From Neckera pumila (lineage: Eukaryota > Streptophyta > Bryopsida > Hypnales > Neckeraceae): a stretch of 64,000 nt of DNA. Under the pieces are notes generated by a model. The model made no database searches. It was not told the DNA's origin and saw only the letters and a list, made by a program, of their open reading frames with translations. Below, piece by piece: positions 11,691 to 22,450 of the stretch; the stretch's first letter is position 1; every line of letters begins with the position of its first letter. The stretch covers positions 4,779,001 to 4,843,000 of the forward strand of contig OZ018418.1 in assembly GCA_963969595.1 (NCBI GenBank), read 5' to 3'. The position numbers and the translations under genes are program-made.

Positions 11691-12781
11691 AGGTATGCAT
11701 CCACATCTAGTGATTTTCCTCGCAACAAGACTTCTTTGCAGCAGTTATACAACAAAACCAATATGGTTTATTGATGCATTGAGTTTTTGATTTGAAGAAT
11801 CCACTTTTTGTAGGCTTTGATGGTTTTCTATGTAGAAACCTGTGTCTTCTTGTGAAGCTGCGTTTGGTAGTTTTTAAAGTTGTAGAGTAGTTTTTCCTAG
11901 TTTTTGCAATGCAATGATCTATTCTAGTGAAACCAGATTTTCCTAGTTTTCCCAGTTACTACAATGCAGTGATCTATTTTAGTAAAACCAACAACAATCA
12001 ATCCATGTAGAGAATTGGAGAACTCATTACCTTTTTAGCAGCCAATCAATCTACAGATTAAGGATTTAGGTTAGGTTTGCTGTGAATTGCAAAGTGTGCA
12101 ATTAGCACTTTGAAATTCAATTTTGCTTTAAAAAGTTCAAAGTTCAATTGTTCATGAATCAGTCAGTTGCTTTGAGGATTTTCTTCAGCATTTGCATATA
12201 GAGTTTAGGGTTTGTGGCTTTTCAAGACAATCTTCAGTAGTTGCATTTAGTCCTTGTTTTGTTGAAATTTTTTTGTGTTTCAATTCAGAGGATTTAGTAG
12301 GTTTTACATGATGTTTTTTGTTTCAGAATTGTTATTACTCATACTCTGTGTCTTTTTTTTTTCATCTGGCTAAAATTTTGGCATTGTCATTGCAAAATTT
12401 GGAGGGTGTTTATTGCTATTTTTTTGGATATTTGAGACAAACGTCTGCTGTTCAGCTTCCAGGTACAATGTCTCCTCAAATAACAATCTTGTTATATAAA
12501 CAGTAGTCGAAAGTTGTAGATTAGGGTTTAGTGAGTGTAGGTGAGGATGTTGTGGATTAGGGTTTAGTGAGTACAGATCATAGGTTTACAATAGTTGTCA
12601 TTTTGAAACCTATCCTCAGGTGAGTATAACTATCGTGAGCACAGAAGGTAGTAATTGTTTTTTACGACCCGATGACAACCACTAAAAGCAATAAATATGT
12701 TCTAAGTAGATTAAGAGATAGTTGTGGGATAAGGGTCACAACATACAGACCATATGTCCAAAAAAGCAGACACATCCACTT
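11691..12781. other. No recognised gene
   Basis: T-rich sequence with two TTAGGGTTTAGTGAGT copies near 12521 and 12559. No coding signal recognised. Confidence 0.45.
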
Positions 12782-13089
12782 TATTATCGGGTTGACAATA
12801 ACAACCTAATTCTCGAATTACTGTCCTAGTTACTCTCGTACCACCAAAAAACAAAAAATCAATAGCACTGCTCTAAAACCATTAGAAAATTCAGTAAATA
12901 GAAATTATCTAAGCTTATCCTCGAGTTGACGATAACAGCTAAGACGGAAAGAACACACGTCTAGTAAGAACCGCAAATTGGCCACCACATCCGAGACGTG
13001 ACAATAGAATAGTAAAGGAAAAAGTACTAAGACACAAAAAGAAAGAGAGGCAAGTTAGCCATCATCCGGATATAGTCGAGTTGACTATA
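12782..13089. repeat. Dyad motifs upstream of cassette 1
   Basis: Three 19-nt dyads of the TCGA-N-TCGA class precede the cassette 1 reading frame: TATTATCGGGTTGACAATA (12782), TATCCTCGAGTTGACGATA (12916) and TATAGTCGAGTTGACTATA (13071). The last differs from a perfect dyad at one pair and matches the motif of the 61-bp array at the left end of the window. It ends 76 bp before the first ATG at 13166, so it lies where a promoter or a subterminal transposon sequence would be. Confidence 0.6.
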
Positions 13090-13165
13090 CCACCCAGAAT
13101 ACAGTCAAACATGAGAAAAAAATTTGTAGGACAGAATAAACTAGTTTGTTTCTAGGGCTTAGAAA

Positions 13166-14566
13166 ATGGACAAGGATGACGATTATGACTACAAGAAGAC
13201 AGAGCATCACATGGAGCCCTTTGTCTATCTAGTGAAGGACAAACCATTCATCTCCAAGATGGTGGACAGTTTTGGCACCCTCTGGCAATTCAAGGATCAC
13301 ATCAGTACTTGGAGTTTCGGGATGAACAGGTGGAAGAACTACGTCTACCTTAGATACAGAGTCCAAGGACAAACCAAGTATCTCCCATGGAACATGAACG
13401 AGAAGGTCATGTTCATTGGTCACCACCAAACAAACTACATGGTCATCACCCTCCGAGAAGTCGACAACAACTTGGTAGTAGGCAAGAATTGCCACTCCAT
13501 TGTCACGAATGTGAACTCAAGCCACGGAAAATTTGATCTTGAAAATCTAATGAAATTCCTCGAGGGATCCCAAATGGATTCCCTAAATGAAGAGTTCGAG
13601 ACACTTAGGTATGTGCCCTGGAGAGACACTATAGCACAAGGGAATGCCACAAGACTGCAGCTGATCTTCATGACCCTCTATCGGTACGCAGCAAAAAAGA
13701 TAGAGCCCCTATCAGGAGTAGGTAGGAACGTCATCCGTGGCAGGAGTGCTTTGACAAGTGAAACAGTGCAACCTCCATCTGGTGCGACTAGAGAAGGGAG
13801 TCAGGGGCCGAGACCCAGTCAGAAGAAGCGGAACAAACCAAACTCCACCGGAGCTGAATCTACAAGAAAGCAGAAAAAAAGTAATTGCAGAAAAGTCGCT
13901 GGGGCTGGAAGTTCCAGATCAGCACTCACTCAAGTTGTGGCAAATCCATCTATCGAGCCAGTCAAAGATTATTAGAAACACACTATCATTCAGAAAACCT
14001 TCTGGGCTGAACACAAGAACTGCTTCCTCTTCGGTAGCGCGACAGTAAGCATGGACATCAACAGGTGCATAATTGCAAAAGACTAGTACGTCATCCGCGC
14101 GCTCCAGAGAGACTCAATAGACAAACACAAGGACTTTCTCATAATGCTTGTAGACATTAGGCAACAGCAGAAGGTGTGGCTTACGCCAGTCAATGAAAAA
14201 GATGAGTTGCTCTTAAGAAAGCCGAGATCCTGGGACGAAATCAAGAATGGCTAATTCATGATAATAAATGGTCAGCACAGCATCACTACATCAAAAGAGC
14301 TCCATCTATTAGGATGTGGCAAGGAAAGGCAAGTGGAACTTCAGAGATGGGATGCATACATTGTGTAGACACTTGATACAAATAAGTTGCGGAAGATATT
14401 CTAGTTCTACAATGCAACCAATTACCTGGAATTTGCTTAGCCGACATGGGGAAACAAGATTGTCAGTTGTTGAAACATCTGGATAGCCTGCAAGCGCCCA
14501 ACAACGGAGAAGAATGACAACATTGTTTGAGGCAACATGTCTGTCTACAACCTAAGTAACTACAAG
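13166..14566 (+). pseudogene. Cassette 1 exon 1: unknown domain plus ParB-like NGQH segment
   Basis: The frame opens at ATG 13166 and runs clean for 269 codons to TAG 13973, with an acidic start, a conserved-looking globular part (about residues 15-180) and a K/R/S-rich tail (about 195-255). The same frame then continues to 14566 without an indel, broken only by stops at 14084, 14252, 14366, 14402, 14438, 14471 and 14528. That second part contains SWDEIKNG, a stop, FMIINGQHSITTSKEL, and PTWGNKI after another stop. It aligns with cassette 2 (FEDVQIGKFWMVNGQHCVEA, then MPTWATNIF). The II/V-NGQH-x(3)-A/T-SK pattern resembles the GxHR-type nucleotide-binding motif of ParB/sulfiredoxin-fold proteins; that assignment is an inference. 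Exon 1 ends at AAG followed by GTAAAA. Confidence 0.6.
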
Positions 14567-14766
14567 GTAAAATTATATCCCTAACTTTTATACTTGACTT
14601 GACGATAAAGTCTTGTTGTCAAACAGGTGTAACACGTACGCAATAATCTAAGACGTTAGAACTGATCATAATTGGGTCCCATATAGTTGGGTTAACATTA
14701 AGCAGAAGACTTACCGTCCATAACCTGAAAAGCCTCATTCTAACATACACTTATTTGATTCAACAG
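14567..14766 (+). other. Cassette 1 intron 1
   Basis: A 200-bp intron with GTAAAA donor and a pyrimidine/AT-rich stretch ending in CAACAG. It joins phase 0 to phase 0. It contains a degenerate 19-nt dyad, TATACTTGACTTGACGATA, at 14589 and a weaker one at 14682. Cassette 2 has an intron of about 180 bp at the corresponding place. Confidence 0.6.
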
Positions 14767-15608
14767 AACTTCATAGATGTGGTGGTCGACAGATACCAAA
14801 GCTTAAATCCAGACAAGGACGATGCAAGTATTGGAGGGCCTTTGGACCTAAAAAATGAAATCCAGATAATCACGCTTTTGGATGATATCTTTGAGTACTG
14901 GAAACAATTCTTGGCAAAGCAAGCCAATGGCAAAATCATTGATCCCATTATGCTGAAACCTTTCAAGGATGGGAAGCACTACAAAAGGGTCCCCCTCAAA
15001 AGAGAGTTCTTTAGGTACATGGGGCGCTTCATGGATAAGGATTTTGAAGTACAGGCGCAGCATCTCCTTGCTGTTACATTGAAAAGGAGAGCAATATATC
15101 CAAAAGTGTCATTCAAAAAACCAAAAATTTTGATCGTGGACAATATGTCAAATCTAGACTAGAATGAGCGAAGAAAGCGCAAGAAGGTCGTCCGCTAGGG
15201 ATCTTTATTTTGGAGGACTTGGACGACATGAGTGTCGCGACATCATTTGTAGCTCTAAGGTTGAAGGAGTATGACTGCATCCAGTCAACGTATGTGCCAC
15301 GCAAAGCCGAAATGCTAAATAGCGTCACAAATTGTGGTATTGCCCCGCCCGTGCCGCTCTTCTTCCTCTTTAAGAAGGTGAACACGTTCGCGTCGTCGGT
15401 GCGCTGCTATGTGAAGACGGAATACGGTGCACCACAAGCGACAAATGTTTATTATAGGGATCCCGCCAAGAACACAAATGCCAAATGGAGAATTAGCCCT
15501 ACGGAACTTCAGATGGAGTTCTACTTAGACATCTTGCAAGCCTTTGCGACACTGGAGCAAAATGTCCTCGGCATTTACACAAGCGCGAAATTAATGTTGG
15601 CTACTAAG
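14767..15608 (+). pseudogene. Cassette 1 exon 2: NEIxIIT domain and methyltransferase-like C-terminal half
   Basis: The acceptor TTTGATTCAACAG ends at 14766 and joins in phase to exon 1. Residues DLKNEIQIITLLDDIFEYW and IIDPIMLKPFKDG align with NEIKIITASQNVYDLW and LIDPDLLMRFKN in cassette 2. After a stop near 15160 and a frameshift, an open frame (15210 on) contains STYVPRKAEML and then SPTELQMEFYLDIL, followed by NVLGIYTSAKLMLATK. A P/TEL...VL-x-I/P-F-x-G-x-K/G pattern is the usual layout after the catalytic DPPY motif in N6/N4 DNA methyltransferases. No DPPY motif survives here, so enzyme activity is not supported. The exon ends at a GTTTGC donor, at the position equivalent to the cassette 2 donor. 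Confidence 0.55.
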
Positions 15609-15635
15609 GTTTGCCTCCTGAACTTCTGGGTCTTG

Positions 15636-15713
15636 TATCCTTGAGTTGAAGGTAACTCTATTCCATGAATTCAGATGACGTCTTTGATAGTTTGTATCCT
15701 CGGCTCAAGGATA
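15636..15713. repeat. Two 19-nt dyads in cassette 1 intron 2
   Basis: TATCCTTGAGTTGAAGGTA at 15636 and TATCCTCGGCTCAAGGATA at 15695 are near-dyads with outer arms TATCC/GGATA instead of TATAG/CTATA, but with the same 9+1+9 layout. Confidence 0.5.
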
Positions 15714-15747
15714 TGCGTAATTCTTTGATTGTTAAAACTTGACCTTA

Positions 15748-16014
15748 CACTATAAGAAACCTCCGTTTTAGATGACAAGTCCTAATTTATAACAGATTTT
15801 AGGTGATGTCAATGTTGACAATCCAAAATTTTCATGTCAACAAAAATATACAACGTAATATCTATGTTGACATAAAAACATTGGATTGTCAATATTGATG
15901 TTGTGTTGTACATTTTTATTGACATAAAATTTTTGGATTGTCAACATTGACATCACCTAAAATGCGTCATAAAAAATTAGGGCTTGTTACCTAAAACGGG
16001 GGTTTCTTATAGTG
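15748..16014. mobile_element. CACTA-type foldback MITE, 267 bp
   Basis: Starts CACTATAAGAAACC and ends with the inverted GGTTTCTTATAGTG. The terminal inverted repeats extend for about 40 bp and most of the element folds back on itself. It is flanked by the 3-bp duplication TTA (15745-15747 and 16015-16017). CACTA termini with a 3-bp target duplication are the established signature of the CACTA (En/Spm) superfamily. It carries no coding sequence and sits inside intron 2 of cassette 1, so it is younger than the cassette. Confidence 0.93.
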
Positions 16015-16113
16015 TTATCCTGATGTCGACACTAGGTACCAACCAGTCAGTCCCTAGCTATCTGATATACTTGAATTTAACCCCATTACTAATTCTCTGA
16101 TTGACTACTACAA

Positions 16114-17752
16114 ATGTTCGGTGCGTTCTTTTACGACTTTGTGGACAAAGACGACGAGAAGAGCTATTCCAAAATTGCTTATCTTGCAAAACGGATGGAC
16201 AAGAGGGACTTCCTATTTTCTAATTCGCCGTATTCAATCACGTATGTTCCGCCGCCATGTCGTGGTCATGTAGTTGTCGATGCTACACCATCATAGTCAC
16301 CGCCAATGGCTCTTAACTCACCTATTCCACTCCCAGGTCCTGCGCAGGGGGAAATAGAGTCCGCGGGCCCGCACAATACAATGGATCCTAGAATCAAAGG
16401 CATTGATCAATACAGGTCAAACACATTCTAGGTTTTTGGCTGGATGAGGTTTCCTTCCATCTCCACAGACCCGCTAGCCGCACGTGTTAATGTGGTCGTC
16501 GGAGGGAGTCGAGGGACCAAGGGGAAGCAGCCTGCTGCGCCTCCTCGGGTGCAAAAAGACCCTGAAGCTGGTCCCTTGAGCAAGAGGGATCAACCCGACC
16601 GGATGTAATGGAGGTAGAAGATGCTGATCTCTCGGGGTGGCTGAGGCATAAGAAGAGGGTTCTTCATGCCCCAATCATCGTACTCAGCGATGTCTCGGAA
16701 ACGAACCTTCATCACGTGTCCGACGACGATGAGAAGTCCAACGACGAAAGCGCGCCAAGGGAGAGCCAAGCAGTCACAGGACCTTCTGCCTCCCCAGTAC
16801 AGGACAGCCAAGCAGTCAGTGCACCTGTTGCCTCTCAATCACAAGACAGCCAAGTGGTCACTAAATCCGGTGCATCAGAGGCCGTAGTCCCAACGCCTAA
16901 GTCCCAGTGAAGAAAGAGAAGGGTGGGTGGCCAGAAGAGGCCGACGCTAGAGACAGGAGGCAAAAAAGGAAGCTCGAGAGGGAAGCCAAGGACAAACAAG
17001 TGGGTGAAGCAATGGCAGCCAGCAAAGCGTCTGTTGCCAAAATCTCTGAAGTGCAGGAGGCTTCAGATAAGAAGATCATTGCAATCCAGGCGGAATCCAA
17101 TAAAGAAATTGCAAGACTTTGTGAGCAAATGGCGCTCATCAAGTCTATGATGCTGTCTTCTCAACAGAATCCATTGAGGCAGTCGCAAAGCCTTCCCTCA
17201 TCAATCCCAATGTACACCCCTCAACAACAATCATTGTTAGCGCCACCGCCAAACATCAAGATCTAAATGAGGGAGCTGGTCGCTGGGTTGCCGGATACTT
17301 GAGTCAAGTATAGAGCCGAAATGGTCCCTACCACCCAAGATAATGTGGTGGCTTCCACTCTAGTGTCCCAACTTCCAATGGTCACGTCCCTTGATCAAGT
17401 GGAATTTGGGATAGTAAATCAGGACCCCGCTAATCCTTCTGAGGGTCTTAGGGCTATGCAGAGGGATCAAAGCGATCGTCGGGTCGACGATACCTTCACA
17501 AGCGGGGCACAGGTGGCAATGGAGACTAAAACTGCAGAGGGACTAGCGTGTGGTACGTCGAGGGAGGAAGTCGAGCACTTGGATTTGCCAGTTCTTCTTG
17601 AAGAAAAGAGAATGGACTACAGAGAGGGGGAGGAGGACATGTACACGTTTGCGCTTGACGTACCTGTAGTCCAAGAAACTCAAGAGGGTGTCACTTTGCA
17701 ACTGGTGGAATCCGCCCAGGTACATTCCACTGACCCATATAATTTCAGTTGA
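16114..17752 (+). pseudogene. Cassette 1 exon 3: methyltransferase-like tail, coiled-coil and low-complexity linker
   Basis: Opens with MFGAFFYDFVDKDDE and KIAYLAKRMDKRDFLFS. The latter aligns with ALVVQAENLDTDDFLDSKKY at the same place in cassette 2. It then runs through several frames separated by stops or shifts: a P/G-rich stretch (about 16300-16600), an S/Q/D-rich stretch with repeated SQA and DSQ units (16608-16909), and a K/E/A-rich segment (16907-17150) with the look of a coiled coil, followed by Q/P-rich sequence. A last open part (17321-17752) is acidic and ends near a likely donor. Function of the linker is unknown. A near-perfect dyad, GATACTTGAGTCAAGTATA, lies at 17294. Confidence 0.5.
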
Positions 17753-18103
17753 GTTTAAAAATACTTAAAATTGTAGTGAAGTGTAGCATAGTCCAAAGTG
17801 TACAGCTCTGACGTGCTATAGCAAAAAACCAAATTTTGCGAATATGTTATGTAAATTTTGTTAGTAATATATACAATATTCATTGTCAAAAATGGACCAT
17901 GGTCTAATTGAATTGCATTGTCGCTATTTTCTTGATCAGTTCAAAAAAAAAAAGAGCGTGCACTGTTTGCTACCTGTAAAAGCCTCAAAAACGGGAGACC
18001 GCAGTTGATGTGTGGCATTCAGTCCGTTTCCCCAATTTCTGGATCTCCCACTTTTGCATTTCAATAGGTAACCCCATTTTATATGTTGTTATGATTTGAT
18101 CAG
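17753..18103 (+). other. Cassette 1 intron before the HAD exon
   Basis: AT-rich stretch ending in TTTGATCAG at 18103, a good acceptor. The acceptor position relative to the HAD domain matches cassette 2 (acceptor at 54596). The exact donor is uncertain. Confidence 0.45.
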
Positions 18104-18901
18104 GTAGAGTCGAAGAGCGGAATTGAAGCCGTGCTAAGAAATGTGGCACTTGTAGTGCCGCAGTCAAGGAGGAAGTGGTTGAACATTGTCTTTGACCTAA
18201 ATGGAGTACTCTATCAAGTGGCTAGAGCAGAATTTGGTGATGGAAAACAATTCAAGCGCTACAAAGTTGAAGACAATGTTCTCTGCCATAGAAACCCCAC
18301 AATCATTGGACCCAAGTTGGTATTCGCATGAAATAATGTAAGCAAATTCCTCCGAGAGGTCTCTGAGATCACGGACAGGGTTTTGGTCTGGACCTCGATG
18401 GCTAAGTCTAACGCCAAACCCATAGTTGCACACATTTTCAGTCTTTGAAGGCTCCCCTTTGATGTCTTGAGCCAGAATGAGTGCAAAAGGATAGAGACCA
18501 CTCGAGGAAGATATTATCACTTTGGTGGAAGTTCGGTCTTCTTGAAGGTCCTCTCTGAGACGTTGTTCCTCAATTGTAGTGGGGATACGTCTTTTGGCAC
18601 GGACAACACCCTTCTCTTTGACGGCACTCCTTAGAAGTGTGTATGTAATGAGAGGGGGAATAGCATTATACTCGACACGTGGGACCACAAGAGGCGGAGG
18701 GACAACTTCCTCATGGGGGACCTCCTGCTGTGGCTCCAGCGTCTCGTCTCGGACGTTCAACCGGGAAGATTGAGGGAGTACGTAGAGGCCAATCGGATTG
18801 GTCAGATGCTGCTTGTCTCGGATGACTTCCATTATCAACAAATAGTCGATGTGATGAAAATGTCCGTGTCGTACGCGCAATCTAGGCGTAAGTATCCTTA
18901 A
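18104..18901 (+). pseudogene. Cassette 1 exon 4: FCP1/NIF-type HAD phosphatase domain, broken
   Basis: After the acceptor the frame reads KWLNIVFDLNGVLY, the HAD motif I region of FCP1/NIF-like phosphatases, in which the second acidic residue of DxDx(T/V) is Asn. Then follow GPKLVFA, a stop, FLREVSEITDRVLVWTSMAK (motif II region), PFDVLSQNEC, FLKVLSETLF, NTLLFDGTP (motif IV region), a frameshift, and NSIILDTWDHKRRRDNFL with LLLWLQRL. At least three stops or shifts interrupt it. The order and spacing match the family closely, so the assignment is firm although the gene is dead. A 242-codon open frame on the opposite strand (18197-18925) is an antisense shadow of this domain. Confidence 0.8.
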
Positions 18902-18959
18902 CACGGAAATGTGCCAAGATAACACGAAATATCGTCCCAGGGAATTTTCGGATTCTATG

Positions 18960-21900
18960 TAGTATGTTCTAGCTATCCGGCTTTTCTATCTTTCTTTTCT
19001 TCTTACTTACTTTCTCTCTTTCCGGCTTCCTTCACAATCCGGATCATAAACTATCCGGAATCCGGTTTACGTCTCTGTTTCCAATCCGGTTTTCTATACC
19101 TCTGTTTTACCATCAGAGGGTCCACTATTGGTCTTGTAGAGGGGTAGGGACTCACCACTCGTTGTTCTTCTACAATTCTAACAAACACAAATCAAAACAT
19201 CCCAAGTACTCAAAGGGTTGTAGCAAGATGAGAAGATCCGGATCCTCATAGCTCCCGGATGGTAATTCCGGAAAGCAGGTCACTCAGGAATACTTCACTC
19301 TCCCTAACTACAATGACAGATCTCGGAGTTAAGTATAAGGGAGTGTGATCTTTCTAGAGGTTGGATGAATTCTAAGGTTGGCAGATCTTCCGGACAGGTG
19401 GGAACTTCCTTGGGTGGGCGCTTACCTCCGCACGGCTTGACAACCGGACTCGCTTCCCCGCTACTCAGATTCGGACTACTCTAGTAGTAATTTAAAGACA
19501 CAGTGCGCAGCTCCTAAGTCAACAATCCAACAACATTACAATAGCACACTCTCGACTTAGACCGTATTCTCCTAAATCCGGATTCCTCCTCACCCGTCCT
19601 TTCCTTCCAACACTCAAACTACAAGGCAACACAATCCGGATACACTGATAAAGCCAAACTGCATACCCGAGAGCTTAGATTTCGAAAAGGGAATGAAATA
19701 CAAATGAGTATCAACTAGGAGGGAATGAGAGGCAACTAACTTGCCCGCCCTTAAAAACCCAAATCAAAACCAAAGTCAACAGCCTAAAAACAACAAAGGG
19801 CAGCCCAAAACCAGGGCAACCTCACACACACACCAAGGAAATCCCGATTTAATCGGAAAGTCCTTATCCCTAAACTTCCGGAATTCGGACCCACACTAGG
19901 ATTCCGGTTCCGGACCTAACTAACTAAATTCTAATCCACCACCACAAGTAATCCCCTTTGAACTACTTGGTCATCCGAGACTTCTTTGAACACCCGGCTC
20001 CCTGCTTGGTTGTTGATTTACCGGAACCCTTGGCTGGCGTCATCTTAGCAGCTCGAGGCAGATTCTGCCGGGTCGCAGGAGACGTCTCTTCTTCATCCGT
20101 ATCCTCCTCAGAATCAGTAGCGGATTCAAACTCACCGGATTCAGAGTCCTTGATTTCTTGCTTGGCTGGCTTCTTACCTTTCGGCTTCCGCTTCTCCGAC
20201 TTCCGGAGTTTGAGTTGCTTCCCAGGTTCTACCATCTCCAGTTCTTCTTCCGAATCCGAGAATTCAACCTCCACTATTTTCGTCTTCGTGTTCTTCCGGG
20301 TTTCCAGCTTGAGTTCCGGTCTTGCCTCTGGAGTCGGATCTCCCAAATCGATCAACTGTGTCCCCCGTGCTGGTGATGGTTCCGCCATGTGGGGGAATTT
20401 CTCCGGATGCTCCCTTGCCGGATTTATCGTTCCCATACCTTCTAAGAGGTCTCTCCGGATTGGCAATCTCTGCCCTGTCTTTCCGGATCCCGCCGGAGAC
20501 TGTGAGGAAGGACTAAAAGTACTCACGGTTCCCCACTTCTGGAATTAACCTGAGGAAGGTACCTGGGGCAGCTTGAAGAGAGACTTCAAACCCGGGTCTT
20601 CTTTTGTTTCGGAAGTTCCGGCTCCGTACTTGACCGGTGACTCCATGAAGATATCCGGAAGCGGCCCGAACTTGTCCTTGGCCACATCCAGAGGTCTCAG
20701 CAGCTGCCTCATTTCGTCCAAAACGGTCTTCATCTTGGCCTCGTAATCGACCAAGACCTGCAACACTCGAGATCCGGTGACGATGCCATCGGTATCTAAT
20801 TTCTTCGTGAAGAGCGTGGACCGGATGATCAAATGTTCCGGTTATTCTACCAACCCCTTCAAATCTCGGACGAGCTTCAGGGCATCCGTCTCCTTCTTCT
20901 GGGCTGAGATCGACTGTCCCTCCGTCCAGTGAAACTTGTTCTTGTAGTTATCCCGTTCCGCCTTCAGTAGTGCGATCTCCTTGTCCTTCTCTTGGAGTAG
21001 TGCCGGATCAGGTCTCTTCCGGATTTCGTTGAAGATCTGATCCGTCTCAACATTCAATTCGCTGGCGACTCCCGTGATCACCTCTGCCATCTGGGCGTGC
21101 ATCTTCTGACACTGTGCCATCCACCGGGCTCCGGCATCATAGAAGTTGGAGACATCGGTATACTCCGGCAATGGTTGGTTTAGGGCCGGATTCAATTCCG
21201 GCACGTCCATACTTGCTCTTCGTGAATCCGGATTGGTTAACTTATGCCGTTTCTTCTTCTCCAGCGGCTTCGGTTCCGGATGCTCCTCTTCTTCTTCTTC
21301 TTCTTCGGTCGCTTCTCCCGTCGGCTTCAACTCCTCTGTGAATCCGTATTTCAGGATCTGCATTCCGGTCTCATACGCAACTTGTTCTGGCGGGGTCATG
21401 TATCATAATAATGATACAAATGGAACAAGTACGTACTGACGGGACTCTACTTGGCCTTCTCGACCGCCATCGCCATCTTCTTGACCTTCTGGTGAATTAG
21501 GCCTGCCCAATTCACGACCCGGCCTTCCAGCGCTCCGAAAATCGTATTCGCGACTATGACTGTAACTCTCGTTGGTTTTTCCGGATATACTATGGGAATC
21601 AGGAAATTCAGTAACCTCCTATGACGCTCATTGCTACAGTCACCTACAGAGAAGCCCTCCTTGTGGTGCGGCGGCTTCTTGAATTTCCCCTCATGAAACT
21701 TATCCGTCCGGGTTGCGCTTCCGGATCCGGACTGCGTTAACCCGTAAGTTTCCGCCCACATCCCTTTCGTCCAGGACGATAACCGCCCTCTTGGCGTCGG
21801 CTCGAATTGGTTCGGCACCCCAAAAACTAACTCCCGAAGAAAGTCCTCACTCCTCACCATCCAAGGTTTCCGGATGAACCCTATACACCCTAGTGTGGAC

Positions 21901-22450
21901 AGATCTTCCTCTAATTCTAAACATTCACCGGGATCAGATGGAATGATTGGGTATAAGAGTTTGACAAACGGAACTGTCTTCTGTCCCTACGCTGACGTTT
22001 CCGCCATTGAACTCTAATCCGGTGCAATCGGCACCCTCCTTTCCTTCTCTCCCTATCCGGCCTAACTCACCACTCTTTCACTCTTCTAAGAGAAAACGCG
22101 CTCCAAACCTACAAACACACACCTCCTCGAGCGGAAGAAAGAGGGAGAAGAATGAGAAGATGATCCGTTTAAGTACTCGGCCAGTGACCAACACCCGTTG
22201 GTTCGGTCATTTAATGCGCCGCTTTTTTCAAACGGATCCCTAGTTTCCGTAGGCCGGACCCCTAGTTCATAGGTTTGCCAGAATCCGGATCTCCTTCCGG
22301 TTTCTGGATCCGGTAAAAGTCCGTCGCTTACTCCTTCTACAAACTTTTGTGAGCTGGAACTTTCTGGCTACCTAGTTTCTACTAAAAGTTCCGGTTCAAG
22401 GTTCCACTACTACAAAATTTCGAAAATATTTACGGAATTGATCCTAAACT
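18960..22450. mobile_element. CCGG-saturated element with Gag-like gene
   Basis: By eye I count roughly 55-60 CCGG sites in about 3.5 kb, mostly as TCCGGA or ATCCGG. At this GC content about ten would be expected, and flanking DNA has very few. The enrichment covers non-coding as well as coding parts, so it is not a codon effect. Boundaries were placed where the motif stops; no terminal repeats were found. It abuts the 3' end of cassette 1. A minus-strand Gag-like gene occupies its centre; no reverse transcriptase, protease or integrase was seen, which points to a non-autonomous or truncated element. Confidence 0.6.
19963..22007 (-). pseudogene. Gag-like / plant transposon protein, broken
   Basis: Reading starts at ATG on the minus strand at 22007 (MAETSA, then a TAG), continues through GFIRKPWMVRSEDFLRELVF and KEGFSVGDCSNERHRRLL to ALEGRVVNWAGLIHQKVKKM, and stops at 21447. 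After a short shift a second frame runs from 21399 to 19963 with only two TAA codons (about 20840 and 20543). It carries an E/K-rich stretch, a predicted coiled coil (EKDKEIALLKAERDNYKN), and a highly charged acidic-basic C-terminal tail. The IVANTIFGALEG-x-x-VNWAGLI region resembles the globular part of plant retroelement Gag or 'putative plant transposon protein' families; this is a recollection of pattern, not a search result. Total about 680 codons. Confidence 0.5.

Noticed and set aside
13973..14530. Reassigned stop codons or programmed readthrough
   Set aside because: TAG, TAA and TGA all interrupt the same frame, and unrelated pseudogenes in the window (POLD1, tubulin, DUF7869-like) show stops and frameshifts too. 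Ordinary decay is the simpler reading.
18197..18925. 242-codon open frame on the minus strand
   Set aside because: It is antisense to the clear FCP1/NIF HAD domain on the plus strand and has no domain of its own.
20158..20548. Plus-strand serine/phenylalanine-rich frames over the CCGG element
   Set aside because: They are antisense to the longer minus-strand Gag-like frame, whose sequence has a convincing charged tail and coiled coil.
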